Both the position numbers and the translations under genes were made by a program. From Alphaproteobacteria bacterium (lineage in GTDB: Bacteria > Pseudomonadota > Alphaproteobacteria > Micavibrionales > UBA2020): DNA of 64,000 nt. How positions within the stretch are numbered: the first letter of the stretch is position 1; every line of letters begins with the position of its first letter. The DNA lies in assembly GCA_016794125.1 (NCBI GenBank), contig JAEUKT010000003.1, positions 292,156-356,155 of the forward strand, read 5' to 3'. This document shows positions 62,328-64,000 of the stretch, in pieces. The notes under the pieces are model-generated. The model was not told the origin of the DNA, made no database searches, and saw only the letters and a program-made list of their open reading frames with translations.

Positions 62328-62780
62328 CTAATACCACTTAGAATTAACTGCATCTGTCCACGGATTTTTCATCAAAAAGTTCATAATCTGAATAATCGTC
62401 GTTGCGCTATTAATATAGCTTTCCATGTTTTCTAAATCGTCTAAATCTTGCCATTTAGATAGAGAATTAATAATCAAACTTTTGACTTCATCTACCGTAT
62501 ATTTTCGGCAGTCGCTTTCAACTAAATACTCTAATTTAATTTTCTGGTTTCCAAATAAAGTCCAACCATTGAAGAAACCTATACCATGAAGCTTTTTGGC
62601 GTCAGCAATAGTCATTCCAAACCCGTTGGAATCTAATAAAAACTGGTTTTTATATTCGTTTCTCACAAATGCAGATCTGTGGCCTGTTGAAAAGTGAGCC
62701 CAGTCCGTAAAAAAGTAAAACGTATTACGTTTGATTACTAGAACAGGAAATCTCAGTTGATTATTGGCAAGTACACTCAT
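62328..62780 (-). CDS. Candidate immunity protein to the Rhs toxin tip
   Basis: A 150-residue protein without signal peptide, starting MSVLANNQLRFPVLVIKRNT inside the last codons of the Rhs gene (20-nt overlap). The sequence is Phe/Asn/Lys-rich and AT-rich. Location directly after the toxin-bearing C-terminus, same strand and overlapping, is the usual place of Rhs immunity genes. No immunity family could be named, so the role is inferred from context. An in-frame ATG five codons earlier is possible. Confidence 0.6.
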   Translation of the reverse strand: MSVLANNQLRFPVLVIKRNTFYFFTDWAHFSTGHRSAFVRNEYKNQFLLDSNGFGMTIADAKKLHGIGFFNGWTLFGNQKIKLEYLVESDCRKYTVDEVKSLIINSLSKWQDLDDLENMESYINSATTIIQIMNFLMKNPWTDAVNSKWY

Positions 62781-63627
62781 CACCGGATGCTGCATCTAAA
62801 CCTCTCAATCCAATAGACCCCAAAAAAGCTTTAAATCCGGTTGGAGTTCCTTGAAAAAATTTTTCGATAAGACCCATTCTGTAGTGAATAGCTTGATGTA
62901 GTTCTTTGCTTACACTCATAATATTCCATGGTTGATTTTTTAGCCAAGTTGGGAATTTCTTGCCCCATCCTTCTTTTTGTGGGATCAACCAATGGTGGCC
63001 TTCCTGTCCTTCCTTCAGCCAACCTATATTTTTAAGCCAGTTGCGAGTTGCGCTCCAAGAATGTCCGCCCAACTTCCAGACACCCTTCCCAAGGGCGTTG
63101 CCGATTGATCTCACTAGGAAAATGTCTGAGACTACAGTAGCAGTATTTATAGCCCCGCTTCCAGATGATCCGCAATAAAAATTGTAGATCGCAGATGCAA
63201 CGGAACCGTAAATAGGTATCATTTCTTCCCATTCAGATAGGCCTTCTATCAATCCGAGCGGATCAATCCAAAAAACGGGATTTTGTCCGACATACCCGAA
63301 GGTATTAAGACCGCCTGCCAATCCAATCGGATCGCTGCTTATGTATCTACCTATCGCCGGATTGTAATACCGATTCCAGTTATAGAACAGGCTGGATTCC
63401 GAGTCATAGTACTGTCCCGCCATGCGCAGGTTGATTGTTGCCGCACCGCTAGGTGCGCTGATTCCGAACGCATCATTAGTCCATGACCAAACGCTTGTTC
63501 CCGCGCTGTTTGTGCCGAACCTTGGAGTACCGAGGTGATCGACATGGATATACGTGACGGTTTCGGGGGAACCGCTGTTGACTTGCGCAAGCGGGGCTTG
63601 GTCGAGGTAGATGTATTCCCGCACCAT
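62761..63627 (-). CDS. Orphan Rhs C-terminal fragment with HNH/Endo VII-like toxin domain
   Basis: A 288-residue remnant of an Rhs/YD-repeat protein. YIHVDHLGTPR, YYDSESSLFYNWNRYYNP and the core boundary RYISSDPIGL...DPLGL (94-126) are the end of an Rhs shell. The variable tip after it has GHHWLIPQ (from 210), FPTWLKNQPWN and HQAIHYRM (244-251), a pattern of GHH-type HNH/Endo VII nuclease toxins. Rhs-like sequence goes back to about 63660 and then stops at a REP-like repeat, so the large N-terminal part is missing. The ATG at 63627 is the first plausible start; it may not be expressed. Confidence 0.75.
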   Translation of the reverse strand: MVREYIYLDQAPLAQVNSGSPETVTYIHVDHLGTPRFGTNSAGTSVWSWTNDAFGISAPSGAATINLRMAGQYYDSESSLFYNWNRYYNPAIGRYISSDPIGLAGGLNTFGYVGQNPVFWIDPLGLIEGLSEWEEMIPIYGSVASAIYNFYCGSSGSGAINTATVVSDIFLVRSIGNALGKGVWKLGGHSWSATRNWLKNIGWLKEGQEGHHWLIPQKEGWGKKFPTWLKNQPWNIMSVSKELHQAIHYRMGLIEKFFQGTPTGFKAFLGSIGLRGLDAASGDECTCQ

Positions 63628-63659
63628 CGCGCCTGCGGTGGTGTATTCGCCGAGCAGCA

Positions 63660-63705
63660 GGATATCTGGGGACACTATACTTAATTGACCGATTATCATT
63701 ATTCC
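63660..63705 (-). repeat. REP-like repeat linked to a RAYT-type transposase, copy C
   Basis: On the minus strand: GGAATAATGATAATCGGTCA, then ATTAAGTATAGTGTCCCCAG and ATATCC. It lies 15 nt before the transposase start codon and exactly where the Rhs similarity ends. Copy A at 37757-37800 differs at three bases in about 40. Confidence 0.85.
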
Positions 63706-63720
63706 GATTATATTCCCGTC

Positions 63721-64000
63721 ATGGCAAGACTGGCAAGAGTAGTCGCGGTGGATATGCCGCATCATGTGACGCAGCGGGGCAACCGGCGGCAGCAGGTTTT
63801 CTTTTGCGATGAAGATTACGAAGCCTATCGCCTGCTTCTGGCCGAAGGCTGCCGCAAGGCGGGCGTGGCGGTCTGGGCGTATTGTCTCATGCCAAATCAT
63901 GTGCATCTGGTTCTGGTGCCTTCGTCGCAAGACGGATTGCGCGCCGCCATTTCGGAAGCGCATCGGCAGTATTCCCGTCATGTCAATTTTCGGGAAGGCT
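63721..64000 (+). mobile_element. REP-associated tyrosine transposase (Y1_Tnp, IS200-like), N-terminal part
   Basis: The frame from the ATG at 63721 stays open to the window end (93 codons). It begins MARLARVVAVDMPHHVTQRG, the usual start of this transposase group, and contains YCLMPNHVHLVLVPSSQ, where HVH is the HUH nuclease motif. RAYT proteins act on REP-type repeats near their own gene; three repeat copies in this window fit. No strong ribosome site is seen. The catalytic Tyr would lie beyond the window. Confidence 0.88.

Overview
The window is chromosomal DNA from an alphaproteobacterium with moderately high G+C. The assignment rests on the family-level look of the proteins and on a known alphaproteobacterial gene string: glnB-glnA under a sigma-54 type promoter, then a minus-strand run dgt-argS-SPOR-(MazG-like)-nagZ-scpA-scpB-tatA-tatB-tatC followed by serS-surE-pcm-nlpD, with an A-type iron-sulfur carrier gene divergent from dgt. 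The genus cannot be fixed from sequence reading alone.

Layout. 1-2.9 kb: glnA (cut by the window edge), glnB, tRNA-His and the bifunctional NAD(P)H-hydrate repair gene. 2.9-6.7 kb: a very large secreted protein with calcium-binding type 3 repeats and a lysozyme-like domain, then a smaller exported protein. 6.7-20.1 kb: the housekeeping string above, much of it joined by 1-17 nt overlaps. 20.1-26.6 kb: a NucS-like nuclease, two tandem membrane-bound spermidine-synthase-like genes and xthA. 26.7-33.5 kb: accessory genes, including a ccdAB-like pair whose toxin start is frameshifted, an SDR-like gene, a putative HEXXH protease, a MarR-GNAT fusion, an ankyrin-type protein, a glycine-zipper protein and a cytochrome c. 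33.6-37.3 kb: two tandem FAD/NAD(P)-binding paralogues. 37.6-40.5 kb: an inserted AT-rich cassette, a metallo-beta-lactamase-fold hydrolase and metF. 40.7-46.4 kb: phenylalanine/tyrosine catabolism (phhA, hppD, a fumarylacetoacetase-like gene) wrapped around three tandem ankyrin genes. 46.4-49.6 kb: a probable ADP-ribosyltransferase-fold protein, a membrane-anchored protein and hisC. 49.7-53.5 kb: a HEAT-repeat protein and a mosaic operon of tiny membrane or secreted proteins behind a methyltransferase. 53.6-60.1 kb: exported and small hypothetical proteins. 60.2-61.9 kb: prfB with its programmed frameshift, coupled to a DJ-1/PfpI gene. 61.9-64 kb: a REP-like repeat cluster, an orphan Rhs toxin tip with a candidate immunity gene, and the start of a REP-associated tyrosine transposase.

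The most interesting region is 51.5-52.8 kb. Reading the minus strand shows a chain of tiny coupled genes, one of them needing a shift in an A8 tract. Fragments of the genes at both ends of the chain are repeated in its middle, as if two alternative cassettes had been joined between the same flanks. A relative of one cassette gene sits at 37.8 kb inside another directly repeated flank. Other points of note are the ccdB frameshift, the H-Y-E candidate ADP-ribosyltransferase, the ankyrin trio with a shared C-terminal module, and the Rhs tip cut off by a transposase-linked repeat.
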